From the NCBI GenBank assembly GCA_030433275.1, contig JAUILK010000028.1:1-43412 (forward strand): 43,412 nucleotides of DNA, given 5' to 3'. The notes under the pieces are model-generated. The model saw only the letters and a list, made by a program, of their open reading frames with translations, did not search any database and was not told the DNA's origin. Each line of letters starts with the position of its first letter. Positions within the stretch are counted from its first letter, which is position 1. The translations under genes and the position numbers were made by a program. This DNA is from Gammaproteobacteria bacterium (GTDB lineage Bacteria; Pseudomonadota; Gammaproteobacteria; Nitrococcales; Nitrococcaceae). Of this stretch, positions 20,693 through 36,610 are shown piece by piece.

Positions 20693-21036
20693 GGCGGCGA
20701 GTCCTTATGATCGGACGGTAAGCGAGTCGGCGGCCTGTTGATGATCCGACTGGCTAGAAGCGATTGCCAGTTTTCGGCAGAGTGTTAAGCACGCAGTTGG
20801 ACATCCTTTTTCTTGCATCCCTTGTTTTGCCTTGGGATTCGCAGTGGCCCGTTCGATTCCTGTTCTTTCACCGCAGAGGCCGAGTCGTCTCGTGACGCGA
20901 CGGTATTGCGTCGCGCGAGTAGAATAGTAGGTTTAGAGCCCAACTCGGCACTGTCGACTGCTTGCAGGGCGGACCACTGGACTGCGCTGGATGGCGACGT
21001 TCGCTCAGCACGGAGACAGAATCACGGTTATGGTCG
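20693..21036. other. 344-bp gap upstream of the RND operon, with one hairpin
   Basis: No convincing gene on either strand. It must carry the promoter of the RND operon (minus strand) and the 3' end of the HtrA-like gene's transcript. A GC-rich inverted repeat, CGCGACG (20896-20902) and CGTCGCG (20909-20915) with a 6-nt loop, could form a stem, but no U-run follows on either side. Confidence 0.4.
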
Positions 21037-22296
21037 CTATTGTTTGAGTACGGCAAGTTTCACGCGGGCCGTGCGTTTTTCGTGATCGTGCAGGAGTGTG
21101 AGCGCCAGCGTGTCACCGGCATGCTTCGAGTAGACGATATTCTGCAACTCCTCGGCGCTCTCGATGGCTTTGCCGTCGACCTCGACGATGATGTCTCCGC
21201 CCACTGGCCAGCGCTGGCCACTACCGGTAACCGCGTATTGGGCTGGCTGTATGTTCGCCTTGTCCGCAGGACTGTCCTCGGCCACAGCCACCACCATGAC
21301 GCCCTGATCCGGCAGGTTGAGGAAGTTGCGTACTTTCTCCGGATAGTCGGCCATACTCATAATTTGAATGCCGATTTGCGCTTTCTTGACCAAACCGCCG
21401 TGTTGCAGCTCGCCAAGGCGTGCCTGCACGAGATTGCTCGGGATGGCTAAGCCCACCCCGACAAAGGTGCCGTTGGGGGCGAGAATCTCGTCGTTGACGC
21501 CGATGACCTCCCCCCGCGAGTTCAGCAGAGGCCCGCCGGAATTGCCGGGGTTGATGGCGGCATCCGTTTGGATGAAATCGATGGGGACGCCACTGACCTG
21601 AGCGGCCTGGCGGCGATTGACGGCGGAGACAATGCCTTCGGTTACCGTCGAATCCAGCGTGAACGGGCTACCGATGGCGATGGCTTTCTCGCCTACCATT
21701 ACTTTGTTCGAGTCGGCGAGGGGAATCGGTATAGCGTCAGCCGGGCGGTCCTGCGGATTCTCCAGCTGTAGCAGAGCAAGGTCATAGGATTGATCAGCCC
21801 CTACCACTTTGACCGACAGGTTCCTGTCCTGGCCTCTGAAGTTAACGGTGATGGTTGCATTCGGCTTGAGCTTTGTGGAGCCGCTGCGTAGGGCCTGAGC
21901 CAATACATGGTAGTTGGTGACAATCTGGCCGCGGTCATTGACCACGAAGCCGCTGCCAGCGGCGCGCTCGACCACCCGCTCCGGCTGCGAGAAGGGGGTG
22001 TTTTGACCGAATTGCCGGAAAAACCGGCGCAACTCAGGTGGTAGATTCTCCAGCGGGTTGACCCGTTGCCCTTCGACGGTGACATTGATCGCCACCACGC
22101 TGGGGCTATAGCGCTGCACGATATCGATTGTGTTCTGTTCATAGGCGAGGCGCTCCTGCCCAGCAATAGCGGTGATAGCCGGTGCCGCCAAGGCCTTGCC
22201 GAGCGGATCGAGATCGGTCAGCCCAAGGCAGCCACCGGTTGCAACAGCAACACCAAGTAGGAGCGCTAGCGGCAGCGCTTTCCCTTCTCGCAACAT
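21037..22296 (-). CDS. S1C serine protease, HtrA/Deg-like with one PDZ domain
   Basis: A 419-residue trypsin-like protease. The N-terminal hydrophobic segment (about 8-22) ends in Ala-Thr-Gly-Gly-Cys, a possible but non-ideal lipobox, so it is periplasmic and perhaps a lipoprotein. The catalytic triad is visible: His130 in Thr-Asn-Tyr-His-Val-Leu, Asp172 in Ser-Tyr-Asp-Leu-Ala-Leu-Leu and Ser253 in Asn-Pro-Gly-Asn-Ser-Gly-Gly-Pro. A C-terminal PDZ-like region (about 310-415) includes Gly-Gly-Asp-Ile-Ile-Val-Glu-Val-Asp-Gly. One PDZ domain points to the DegS-like or short HtrA class, not DegP with two. ATG 22296 follows GGGGG; a TTG 15 bp upstream is less likely. It probably handles misfolded envelope proteins. 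Downstream of aroE by 88 bp, same strand. Confidence 0.9.
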   Translation of the reverse strand: MLREGKALPLALLLGVAVATGGCLGLTDLDPLGKALAAPAITAIAGQERLAYEQNTIDIVQRYSPSVVAINVTVEGQRVNPLENLPPELRRFFRQFGQNTPFSQPERVVERAAGSGFVVNDRGQIVTNYHVLAQALRSGSTKLKPNATITVNFRGQDRNLSVKVVGADQSYDLALLQLENPQDRPADAIPIPLADSNKVMVGEKAIAIGSPFTLDSTVTEGIVSAVNRRQAAQVSGVPIDFIQTDAAINPGNSGGPLLNSRGEVIGVNDEILAPNGTFVGVGLAIPSNLVQARLGELQHGGLVKKAQIGIQIMSMADYPEKVRNFLNLPDQGVMVVAVAEDSPADKANIQPAQYAVTGSGQRWPVGGDIIVEVDGKAIESAEELQNIVYSKHAGDTLALTLLHDHEKRTARVKLAVLKQ

Positions 22297-22384
22297 TCCA
22301 ACCCCCTGCAATCTTAAACGTGTTCCGAGTGTACCCCGCTGGCCGGCGGTGTGCCATGCTGCAAATTTTCGCTCCGGTGCCCCA

Positions 22385-23197
22385 TTATCCCCTGAGCGCG
22401 TGGATCACGGGGGCGGTCTGTGGCCTCATGCCCCGCCAGAGCAAGAACGATTCCGCGGCTTGCTCAACGAGCATGCCGAGCCCGTCCAATGCGCGGGCGG
22501 CACCCTGTTCGAGCGCCCAGCTACAAAATGCCGTGGGGGTTCTGCCATAAACCATGTCGTACACGGTCGTACCAGCGATTATCAGACCCTTCGGCAGTAC
22601 CGGGAGTTCCCCGTGCAGCCCGGCCGAAGTGCCGTTTACGATCACATCGAAGCGCTCGCCGGCGAGTTCCTGAAGGCCGCAGGCGGTCACGCAGCCGAGA
22701 CTGGCGAGCGCGGCGGCGATGGCATCGGCACGTGCCCGAGTTCGATTGGCGATGACCAGTTCGGCGGGTGTCTCGGCCAGCAAGGTCGGCAGCACACCGC
22801 GTACGGCTCCTCCCGCACCCAGGACCAAAATACGCCGTGCCTGCACTTGTACTCCATGGTTGCAGCACAGGTCTCGAACCAGTCCGGCTCCGTCCGTGTT
22901 ATCGCCCAGGCGGCCAGCGTCCGTTATAGCGATGGTATTCACCGCGCCGGCGCGCTCGGCGCGTGCTGTGCGTCGGTCGACCTCCGCCCAGGCCTGTAAT
23001 TTGAAAGGCACGGTGATATTGAGGCCGCGCCCGCCGCTCGCCGCGAACTCGGTTACGGCAGCGGCGAAGCCGTCGATTGGCACCAGAATGCGTTCATAGG
23101 CCACCGGTTCGCCGGTCTGATGCGCGAACAGCGTGTGGATGCGCGGTGATTGGCTGTGGGCGATGGGATTGCCCATAACGGCGTAGCGCTCAGGCAT
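22385..23197 (-). CDS. aroE: shikimate dehydrogenase (NADP+)
   Basis: A 270-residue AroE that reduces 3-dehydroshikimate to shikimate with NADPH in aromatic amino-acid synthesis (cytoplasm). The N-terminal substrate domain has Gly-Asn-Pro-Ile-Ala-His-Ser-Gln-Ser-Pro and Asn-Ile-Thr-Val-Pro-Phe-Lys with catalytic Lys66. The nucleotide domain has Leu-Gly-Ala-Gly-Gly-Ala-Val-Arg-Gly and the NADP-selective Ala-Asn-Arg-Thr-Arg. A conserved C-terminal Asp-Gly-Leu-Gly-Met-Leu-Val-Glu-Gln-Ala-Ala-Glu-Ser-Phe is present, which marks true AroE and argues against YdiB or RifI paralogues. ATG 23197 is the natural start. It lies 39 bp after hemB on the same strand, so the two are probably co-transcribed. 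Confidence 0.95.
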   Translation of the reverse strand: MPERYAVMGNPIAHSQSPRIHTLFAHQTGEPVAYERILVPIDGFAAAVTEFAASGGRGLNITVPFKLQAWAEVDRRTARAERAGAVNTIAITDAGRLGDNTDGAGLVRDLCCNHGVQVQARRILVLGAGGAVRGVLPTLLAETPAELVIANRTRARADAIAAALASLGCVTACGLQELAGERFDVIVNGTSAGLHGELPVLPKGLIIAGTTVYDMVYGRTPTAFCSWALEQGAARALDGLGMLVEQAAESFLLWRGMRPQTAPVIHALRG

Positions 23198-23236
23198 GAC
23201 TCGCTCGGCTGTGACTGCTGCTATCGAGCCGATCGC

Positions 23237-24310
<1,074 letters not shown>

Positions 24311-24410
24311 TCAAATTGGCAAATTATGCCTGTTCCGAGATGCAAGCCCAAGGTGGCGTCGATTCCCGTTTACCCTCCAATGAGGGTGGGGCAATAGAGA
24401 AGAAGCAACG

Positions 24411-24893
24411 CTAATCCTCCGATGCTTGAGAGGCATTCAGGCGTTGGCGGATCCAGTCGAGCACGCGGCGTACTCGGGGCGAGGTAAGGCGAAACGCCTC
24501 CTCGAGCGTTACCCAGCGATATTCATGGTGCTCGGCTCGACCAAGCTGTGGTGAGATGCCGAACGTAACCGCCGTTTCCGTGGTCTCGGCGAGATAATAA
24601 CGGGCGATCTTGCCCTGAGCATAGGGGCCAGTTTCGATATAATCGTAGCCCCAATGAAACTGCAGCTTCGTGATGCCCGTTTCTTCCATGACCTCGCGGC
24701 GGGCGGCCTGCAACGGTTGCTCGTTGTGTTCCACTTGACCTTTCGGAAAGTCCCAGTGCTGAAACGCCCGCAGCAGTAGAAAACGCCACTGTCCGTTTAC
24801 TCGCCGCAGCACTGCTACCCCGGCAGAGAATATCCGGATCTGGCGGTTTTGACCTCGGTTGGTATGGTTTCTATCGGCCTCGTGCGCTGTCAT
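24411..24893 (-). CDS. Nudix hydrolase (Ap4A hydrolase-like)
   Basis: A 160-residue Nudix protein with a perfect Nudix box from Gly52 to Ile74 (G-x5-E-x7-R-E-U-x-E-E-x-G-U), read as Gly52, Glu58, Arg66-Glu67, Glu70-Glu71, Gly73. The Gln-His-Trp-Asp-Phe-Pro-Lys-Gly approach before the box and Trp-Val-Thr-Leu-Glu-Glu-Ala after it resemble asymmetrical diadenosine tetraphosphatases of the NudA/MutT-like group. It hydrolyses a nucleoside diphosphate linked to another moiety; the actual substrate is not readable. Its ATG (24893) lies inside the 3' end of hemE, with a 23-bp overlap in another frame, so it is translated from the hemE message. This is not the RppH group by context. Confidence 0.85.
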   Translation of the reverse strand: MTAHEADRNHTNRGQNRQIRIFSAGVAVLRRVNGQWRFLLLRAFQHWDFPKGQVEHNEQPLQAARREVMEETGITKLQFHWGYDYIETGPYAQGKIARYYLAETTETAVTFGISPQLGRAEHHEYRWVTLEEAFRLTSPRVRRVLDWIRQRLNASQASED

Positions 24894-25950
24894 GAATGTG
24901 GGTGCTGAATTCGTGTACAGCGTCGATCATGGCGGAGACGTGATCCGGATTGATTTCGGGGTGAATGCCATGACCCAGGTTGAAGACATGCCCCGGATGC
25001 GGACCGTAGGCTTCGAGTACGCGCTGCACCTCGCGCCGGATCACCGCCGGCGCGGCATAGAGTACGCACGGATCGAGATTGCCTTGCAGCGCGACCCGTT
25101 CGCCCACCCGTTGCCGTGCCGCCGCGATATCTACACTCCAATCCAGGCCGATTGCATTGGCTCCGCTATCGGCTAGGGCTTCCAACCAGAGTCCGCCACC
25201 TTTAGTAAATACAATGACCGGTATCCGACCTTCCGAGGTGTTCAGGTTCAGTTCTTCGAGGACACGTCGTACCGGATCGAGCGAGAACTCGAGATAGGCG
25301 TTATGCGCCAGCGCACCGCCCCAGGTATCGAAGATCATCAACGCCTGTGCGCCAGCTTCGATCTGGGCATTCAAGTAGTCAGCGACCGCCTGTGTCACCT
25401 TTTCGAGCAGTTGATTCAGCGCCTGCGGGTGTTCATAGAGCAAGGTCTTGATGCGGCGGAACGTGCGGCTGCTGCCCCCCTCGACCATGTAGGTTGCGAG
25501 CGTCCAGGGGCTGCCGGAGAAGCCGATCAACGGCACCCGGCCGGCCAGTTCATGGCGGATTAGCCTGATGGCGTCCGTGACGTAGTGTAAATCGCGGGCG
25601 ATGTCGGGTGGGGCTAGATCGGTGATCGCCCGCAGGCTGCGGACCGGGCGTTCGAACCGGGGCCCCTCACCTTCCTCGAAATAAAGGCCCAGCCCCATGG
25701 CATCAGGCACCGTGAGGATGTCCGAGAATAGGATGGCAGCATCCAACGGATAACGCTCCAGCGGCTGCAAGGTCACCTTGCAGGCCAGCTCCGGGTTGCG
25801 GCAGAGCGTCATGAAACTACCGGCTTGCGCTCGCACCTGGCGATACTCCGGCAGGTAGCGCCCCGCTTGGCGCATGATCCAAACGGGAGTTCTATCCACC
25901 GGCTCGCGGCGTAACGCCCGCAGCAAACGGTCGTTGTGTAAGTCAGTCAC
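24871..25950 (-). CDS. hemE: uroporphyrinogen III decarboxylase
   Basis: A 359-residue HemE that decarboxylates the four acetate side chains of uroporphyrinogen III to give coproporphyrinogen III. Signatures are [15 protein letters not shown] (active-site arginines) near the N-terminus, Phe-Ser-Asp-Ile-Leu (catalytic Asp), Gly-Phe-Ser-Gly-Ser-Pro-Trp-Thr, and Asn-Leu-Gly-His-Gly-Ile (His) near the C-terminus. Length is standard. It starts at GTG 25950 with only a weak ribosome-binding site. It lies 138 bp downstream of gltD; the Nudix gene overlaps its end, then hemB and aroE follow. Confidence 0.96.
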   Translation of the reverse strand: MTDLHNDRLLRALRREPVDRTPVWIMRQAGRYLPEYRQVRAQAGSFMTLCRNPELACKVTLQPLERYPLDAAILFSDILTVPDAMGLGLYFEEGEGPRFERPVRSLRAITDLAPPDIARDLHYVTDAIRLIRHELAGRVPLIGFSGSPWTLATYMVEGGSSRTFRRIKTLLYEHPQALNQLLEKVTQAVADYLNAQIEAGAQALMIFDTWGGALAHNAYLEFSLDPVRRVLEELNLNTSEGRIPVIVFTKGGGLWLEALADSGANAIGLDWSVDIAAARQRVGERVALQGNLDPCVLYAAPAVIRREVQRVLEAYGPHPGHVFNLGHGIHPEINPDHVSAMIDAVHEFSTHIHDSARGR

Positions 25951-26088
25951 TATCGGTCTGCAGCCTTGCCAAGACGAATACTCGGCAGTGTATCATGCGC
26001 CGCGCCCACGTTTTGCAGTGTGCCGGGTCGGAAGTAGGTGCTGGCGTCACCGGACGCAAAATGCGCGCCGATGGTGCCGGATTAGATA

Positions 26089-31999
<5,911 letters not shown>

Positions 32000-32375
32000 G
32001 GGAGATTCGCCTCTGCGGTACCTTCTTTTGGACGAGAGAAGGGTGTTTCATGAAAAGCACCACAAAAGCGGATTGTCCCGCTCTTGAGTGCTGGGCTCTG
32101 TAACCCTCTCTGAACGATGCGATTGCGGCGCTGCGGCAGGCGCTCACCCCGCGCGCCGGCCGAATGTTATTTTAGTGATCGATGTATATGCGCGGTATAT
32201 GCGCGCGGGCGACCGGCCAGCCCGCAGGCAACAGCGCACGATCGCAACGCGACTCGTCAAGTTCTGACTCCCGCTTTCCGGAATTTGAAATCTACCCTAG
32301 ATTCCGGCTCTATGGACTAATCAATATAGCGCCTAGCAAAGGCATGGTAAAGGGTTCGCCCGGTTGCGAACCGGT
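32000..32375. other. 376-bp region upstream of gltB, promoter region
   Basis: No gene on either strand that I can support. Read on the minus strand, it should carry the gltBD promoter; a TAAAAT (complement of 32171-32176) is a possible -10 but lacks a good -35. An exact tandem 11-bp repeat lies at 32184-32205. A 6-bp hairpin (32360-32374, CCGGTT with AACCGG) directly follows the TgpA-like gene's stop and may end that transcript, but only a short T-run follows. Confidence 0.45.
32184..32205. repeat. exact tandem 11-bp direct repeat upstream of gltB
   Basis: GTATATGCGCG occurs twice back to back (32184-32194 and 32195-32205), about 190 bp upstream of the gltB start and beside the only AT-rich patch there. 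One turn of the helix apart, such a repeat may be a regulator's paired half-sites; it could also be a chance slippage product. Confidence 0.6.
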
Positions 32376-34388
32376 TCAGTGCGCTTGGCGCGCCCGCTTG
32401 AGCCGGCGTAGACCGAGCTTGAATTCCTGCTTGAGCTGGGCTCTGCGCGTGACGCTCAGATCCGCATCGGCGTAGGTCAGATCACAATAAATCTCCGTCA
32501 GGCGCTGCAACAGCGGCGCCCATTGCGGTAACGCCTGAGCCGCGCGCTCGGCGAACGCTGCAGGCCCCTCCCCGGGACTCCTCATCACTCCCAGGCGCGA
32601 TAGCCGGTCACAGAAGGTCAGGTAGGCCTGATCCAGAGGCGAGAGCGTGCGTATCCGATTGCGGGCCAGCAGCGATCCTGCTACCGGCAACAATACCAGG
32701 GTGCCACTGCCGAGTAGGATAAGTATGAATTTACTTGTATCCAGTTGCCCGAGCAATTCCTGCAGCACACGGTACTGTTGATCGCTGTTAAAACCCATTA
32801 CCCAGTTCTGCCACTGGTAGGTGAGCGCGTCGTAGCGCAAGCGTACTGAATTGAGCCAGGAAATGCTGCGATAGCGCAGCGGTGAGAGCGGCGAGTCTGC
32901 CAGGAAGCTACCCTCCGTCGCCACCGCTTGCTCCAGCCCCAATTCGATGCGCTGCGGCGATACTGCGGCAGTGGGATCGACTCGCACCCAACCGCGCCCG
33001 CTCAACCAGACTTCCACCCACGCATGGGCGTCGAACTGGTGCACGATCACGGTGCGATTGACTGGATTGATCTCGCCGCCCTGATAACCGGCCACCACCC
33101 GTGCGGGGACATCTGCGGCGCGCATCATGACCGCGAAGGCGTAGGCATAGTGCTCGCAGAAACCGCGCCGAGTTTGGAACAGAAACCGGTCCATGGGATC
33201 AGATCCCAGTCGCGGCGGTTGCAGAGTGTATACGAACGGTTGGCGAGTGAACATGGCGAGCACCGCGGCGACGAAGGCCCCGTCGCTGGCGCTGGCAGCC
33301 CGCATGTCACGGGCCAGTTGCCGAGTGCGGGGATTGCTCGCCTTCGGGAGCTGCAACTCGGTGCGACGGCGCCAGTCCGATAGCTTGGGTTCCAATGCAG
33401 CGTCCGGCCAGCTGTGGGCGCGGTATCGGTACTGTTCCTCCAGCGCCACCGAAGAATAGAGCAGGTAGTCCGTCGTGGCCTTGATCCCAGCCTGTTCGGA
33501 TTCTGCATAACGCAGACTGTACAGCCAGTGCTGTTGGGTGGGGTTGATGATGACGCTGTAGCGTAGCGGCTCGTCGTCGATTGTTATCGGAGTCGGCCAG
33601 CGCTCGTTCGACGCCATCTCATGGTTTTTCAGTCGACGCCAGGCCCCATCCGTCAGGCGGCTGAAAACCAGGCCGCGCCAGTACAGTTTCGAGCGCGGCG
33701 GAATTTCACCTTGGAATTTTACTCGGAATGCCACCTCATCCGACTGGCTCAGGTGCGAGATATCTCCGGGCTGCATGGCATCGCTGACCCCGGTCTTGGC
33801 AGTGTGGCGTTTGATCGGTACGGACCACAGTGGTCCGATACGTGGAAACAGGAAGAACAGCACTAACATCAGTGGGAAGGCCTGGGTCAGCATTACCGCC
33901 GCCAGGCGTAAACTGCCGCCGTTGAAACGGTGTTGAGCGGGTTGGTGCAGAGCCACCAGTGCGGTGGTAATCAGGGTGATGTTGAGCACCGAGTACAGGA
34001 CGATCAGCAGTTCCTGGCTGAACAGGAACTCGCTAATGCAGATAAAATAGCCTAGAAACAGCAATACATAGGCGTCCTTGCGTCTGGCGAGTTCGATCAA
34101 TTTGAGGGCGAAGGCGGTCAACAGCAGCGCGACCGTGGGTTCTAACCCCTGCATGCTGCCGTAACTGGCATAGATGCCGGCGCAAGCACAGAGAATCAGC
34201 GCTAGTTTGGCTAGGCGCCCGGGAAACGACCAGAGCCCTCGGTACACCATGCTGCGCCATAACGCCGCCACCCCGTATACCGCCAGCACCCATAACGGCA
34301 GCCGGCTTACATGGGGTGCCGCTAAGGTAAACAGACTGATGATCATCCACACCAGCGCGTTGCGCGGAATTTGCTGCTGCGAGTTCAC
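32376..34388 (-). CDS. TgpA-like membrane transglutaminase (DUF3488, transglutaminase core, DUF4129)
   Basis: A 670-residue protein. About five to six N-terminal helices (residues 12-190) form the DUF3488 region; a periplasmic transglutaminase/protease-like core has catalytic Cys411 (Gly-Phe-Cys-Glu-His-Tyr), His455 (Asp-Ala-His-Ala-Trp) and Asp471 (Val-Asp-Pro-Thr-Ala); then one more helix (about 608-628) and a cytoplasmic DUF4129 tail. Homologues include Pseudomonas aeruginosa TgpA, essential there and with periplasmic transglutaminase activity. It starts at GTG 34388, overlapping the DUF58 stop by 4 bp (GTGA); a longer frame to 34661 runs inside DUF58. Last gene of the moxR-DUF58-tgpA operon, so it works with the AAA+ partner. 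Substrate unknown. Confidence 0.92.
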   Translation of the reverse strand: MNSQQQIPRNALVWMIISLFTLAAPHVSRLPLWVLAVYGVAALWRSMVYRGLWSFPGRLAKLALILCACAGIYASYGSMQGLEPTVALLLTAFALKLIELARRKDAYVLLFLGYFICISEFLFSQELLIVLYSVLNITLITTALVALHQPAQHRFNGGSLRLAAVMLTQAFPLMLVLFFLFPRIGPLWSVPIKRHTAKTGVSDAMQPGDISHLSQSDEVAFRVKFQGEIPPRSKLYWRGLVFSRLTDGAWRRLKNHEMASNERWPTPITIDDEPLRYSVIINPTQQHWLYSLRYAESEQAGIKATTDYLLYSSVALEEQYRYRAHSWPDAALEPKLSDWRRRTELQLPKASNPRTRQLARDMRAASASDGAFVAAVLAMFTRQPFVYTLQPPRLGSDPMDRFLFQTRRGFCEHYAYAFAVMMRAADVPARVVAGYQGGEINPVNRTVIVHQFDAHAWVEVWLSGRGWVRVDPTAAVSPQRIELGLEQAVATEGSFLADSPLSPLRYRSISWLNSVRLRYDALTYQWQNWVMGFNSDQQYRVLQELLGQLDTSKFILILLGSGTLVLLPVAGSLLARNRIRTLSPLDQAYLTFCDRLSRLGVMRSPGEGPAAFAERAAQALPQWAPLLQRLTEIYCDLTYADADLSVTRRAQLKQEFKLGLRRLKRARQAH

Positions 34389-35383
34389 CCGGTTGGACTC
34401 CCACCTCGGTACAGAGCCAGCGCGGTTAGCACCTTCTCCAGATGTTGCGCTCCCATCCCTGGGTTGATGCTTTGATCGGGAAGGCGCAAACCGTATTGGT
34501 AGCGGCGCCGCTCGAAGACCAGGGCCCAGTAGCACAGGTGCGAGAGGCGCTGCTCCGTGCCTACCCCGGGGAACATAGCCCAGTCCAGCCACAGACTGCG
34601 CTCGGCATAGGCTGCGTATTGTTTGCTCTGCAGGGGTTGGCCCTTGGCCAGGCTTTTCCAATGCAGCTGGCGCAGGGAATCGCCGGGATGGTAGTTGCGC
34701 AGGTCGTAGAAGTCGTCACTGCCACTGATCGGCAGCGCGGCACCGTCAGGGTGCTGCGTAGCAAGCCCCGGTAGGTCGGCCGACGCCAGTGGCTGAGGAT
34801 AGACTAGGGCGTGCAAGTTCAGGTCCACCCAGGTCCAGCAGCGCAACAGTCCCAACGGATAAGTGCTTTCCAGCAGCAGTCGGCCCGGATTGTACCAGCC
34901 GCGCCGGTCCACCGCCGTGTGCAAACGGACCTCGACGCTGTCCGCCTGTACTAGGTTGATTACGCACTCGGTACTCTCGGGCCAGGCTAGGCGCAGGCCG
35001 TAGTGATCGCGCTGCCGGCCGCGCTCTAGGCGGATATCGAATTCCGAATGCTGCCCCGGAAACGCCGGTTTGGTCCGCACCGCGTGAACGGTCAGCCCCG
35101 CCAGGTTGGCGTAAGTGTGCAGTATCGCAATCACAAACAGAGTGGTCAGCAGAAACGTGAGCGCAAAGCTCATGTTGTTCTGGTAGTTGATCGCCGTGAG
35201 TAACATCACCAGCAGGCAGAGAAAGAAAAAAAAGCCCACTCGTGAAGGAAAGATAAAAATGCGTCGCTGGTCTAAGGTTACCGAGCGTGCCGGGGGCGCG
35301 CGGCGGTTGATCCAGGTTAGAAAACGGCGCTGCCATCGGTAGCGCAGACCGATTTTCACATCGGGTTCTTGCCGTACCCGCAT
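34385..35383 (-). CDS. DUF58 domain protein
   Basis: A 332-residue protein with two adjacent membrane helices near the N-terminus (about residues 46-88, including a Phe-Phe-Phe-Phe-Leu-Cys-Leu run) and then a beta-rich extracytoplasmic/cytoplasmic DUF58 part. Family marks are Tyr-Pro-Leu-Gly-Leu-Leu-Arg-Cys-Trp and Leu-Arg-Asn-Tyr-His-Pro-Gly-Asp-Ser-Leu-Arg-Gln-Leu-His-Trp-Lys. The MoxR-DUF58-TgpA trio recurs widely, and the MoxR ATPase is thought to act on the DUF58 protein. ATG 35383 is chosen 10 bp after the moxR stop; a GTG and a TTG just upstream (35386, 35389) are also possible. Its stop overlaps the TgpA start. Confidence 0.88.
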   Translation of the reverse strand: MRVRQEPDVKIGLRYRWQRRFLTWINRRAPPARSVTLDQRRIFIFPSRVGFFFFLCLLVMLLTAINYQNNMSFALTFLLTTLFVIAILHTYANLAGLTVHAVRTKPAFPGQHSEFDIRLERGRQRDHYGLRLAWPESTECVINLVQADSVEVRLHTAVDRRGWYNPGRLLLESTYPLGLLRCWTWVDLNLHALVYPQPLASADLPGLATQHPDGAALPISGSDDFYDLRNYHPGDSLRQLHWKSLAKGQPLQSKQYAAYAERSLWLDWAMFPGVGTEQRLSHLCYWALVFERRRYQYGLRLPDQSINPGMGAQHLEKVLTALALYRGGSPTG

Positions 35384-35393
35384 CACCAAGCAC

Positions 35394-36323
35394 TCAGGGT
35401 TTGATGACGTCCACGTTGCGCTGCAGCAGAGCCACTAGGGCTTGGCCGTCGCCGGCATAATCGCCGTTGGGCACTAGTCGATGAGCGGCTACAGCGGGCA
35501 TTATCACCTGCAGGTCTTCCGGCACTACGTGGCTGCGGCTGTCCATCACCGCCCAAGTGCGGGCGCAACCCAGTAATGCCAGTGCCCCGCGCGGCGAGAG
35601 GCCCACCGCAAATTCCGAGGCTTGGCGCGAATAGGCCACCAAGCGCTGCAGGTAGTCCAGCAGGTTGTCCGAGGCATGCACAGCGGTGACCGCGGTTCGG
35701 ATAATCTGTAATTGCTCGAGGTCGATGCATTGCTGTAGTCCCAGCCCCTGACTACTGACGCCGGGCTGGCGTAAAAGCATCTCTCGTTCCGCCTGGGGAT
35801 GAGGGTAGCCTAGCTCCAGCCGCATCAGGAAGCGGTCCAGTTGCGACTCCGGCAAGGGATAAGTACCAGATTGGTGGATCGGGTTCTGGGTGGCGATCAC
35901 GAAAAATGGCTCCGGCAGCTGGCGGGTTTCGCCCTCCACCGTCACCTGGCCCTCCGCCATCGCCTCCAGCAGTGCGCTTTGGGTGCGTGGGGTAGTCCGG
36001 TTGATCTCGTCAGCCAGTAGCACGTGGGTGAAAATCGGTCCCGGATGAAAACTGAAGCTGGCGTCATTGCGGTTGTAGACAGACACTCCGAGGATGTCTG
36101 CTGGCAGCAGGTCGCTGGTGAACTGCACCCGTTTGTACGACAGGCCTAGCACATCGGCCAGAGCATGCGACAGAGTGGTTTTGCCCATGCCAGGCAGGTC
36201 TTCGATCAGTAGGTGGCCACGGGCGAACAAACAGCATAGGGCAAGGCGGATCTGAGGCTCTTTACCCAATAGTACTCGGCCAACCTCGGTGACGGCATTG
36301 TCTATGACATCCTGTAGTCTCAT
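35394..36323 (-). CDS. MoxR family AAA+ ATPase
   Basis: A 309-residue MoxR-type AAA+ ATPase with Walker A Pro-Gly-Met-Gly-Lys-Thr-Thr (44-50), Walker B Val-Leu-Leu-Ala-Asp-Glu-Ile (101-107) followed by Asn-Arg (sensor/pore-type Asn-Arg-Thr-Thr-Pro), an Ala-Thr-Gln-Asn-Pro-Ile sensor 1, and Gly-Leu-Ser-Pro-Arg-Gly-Ala sensor 2. MoxR ATPases act as chaperones that help maturation of partner proteins or insertion of metal cofactors, often of vWA/DUF58 proteins encoded next door. First gene of the operon, 10 bp before DUF58. The promoter region to the right contains an inverted repeat (36574-36594) shared with a divergent small gene. Confidence 0.94.
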   Translation of the reverse strand: MRLQDVIDNAVTEVGRVLLGKEPQIRLALCCLFARGHLLIEDLPGMGKTTLSHALADVLGLSYKRVQFTSDLLPADILGVSVYNRNDASFSFHPGPIFTHVLLADEINRTTPRTQSALLEAMAEGQVTVEGETRQLPEPFFVIATQNPIHQSGTYPLPESQLDRFLMRLELGYPHPQAEREMLLRQPGVSSQGLGLQQCIDLEQLQIIRTAVTAVHASDNLLDYLQRLVAYSRQASEFAVGLSPRGALALLGCARTWAVMDSRSHVVPEDLQVIMPAVAAHRLVPNGDYAGDGQALVALLQRNVDVIKP

Positions 36324-36573
36324 GCTCGCTATCCTTGGGTTGCCTTGGGGCTCAGGTGGGCGCGTTCAGATTCCTGCAAGTCCGCTTTGCGCTCGTTCCC
36401 CTGCTGTAAGCCTTGCTGTGACCCGGGTCGGCCCGCTGCTGCTCGCCACCTCGGCGCGTTCCCGATTATTCGAGTGAGCTTGGGTGTCGGGCGGATACAC
36501 GATGATGCTTTGGCTGGGGTTGGCCGCAATCAGCGCAGCGCAGGGCTTCCCCAACCCATCTGTCCTGCCTAAA

Positions 36574-36594
36574 ATTACTTATACAAAAAGTAAT
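36574..36594. promoter_or_regulatory. inverted repeat between divergent moxR operon and small membrane-protein gene
   Basis: ATTACTT (36574-36580) and AAGTAAT (36588-36594) form a perfect 7-bp inverted repeat with a 7-nt AT-rich spacer, in the only AT-rich patch of the 287-bp divergent gap. Its centre contains -10-like hexamers for both directions. It could be an operator of a dimeric regulator. No regulator is encoded nearby and the regulator is unknown. Confidence 0.4.
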
Positions 36595-36610
36595 GCGCAG
36601 GAGGCTCGCA

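Noticed and set aside
20845-20862. GTTCGATTCC resembling a tRNA T-loop
   Set aside because: The flanking bases do not form a T-arm stem and no acceptor, D or anticodon arms can be built around it.
24372-24387. 6-bp hairpin (ACCCTC/GAGGGT) downstream of the Nudix gene
   Set aside because: No T-run on either strand; not enough to call a terminator.
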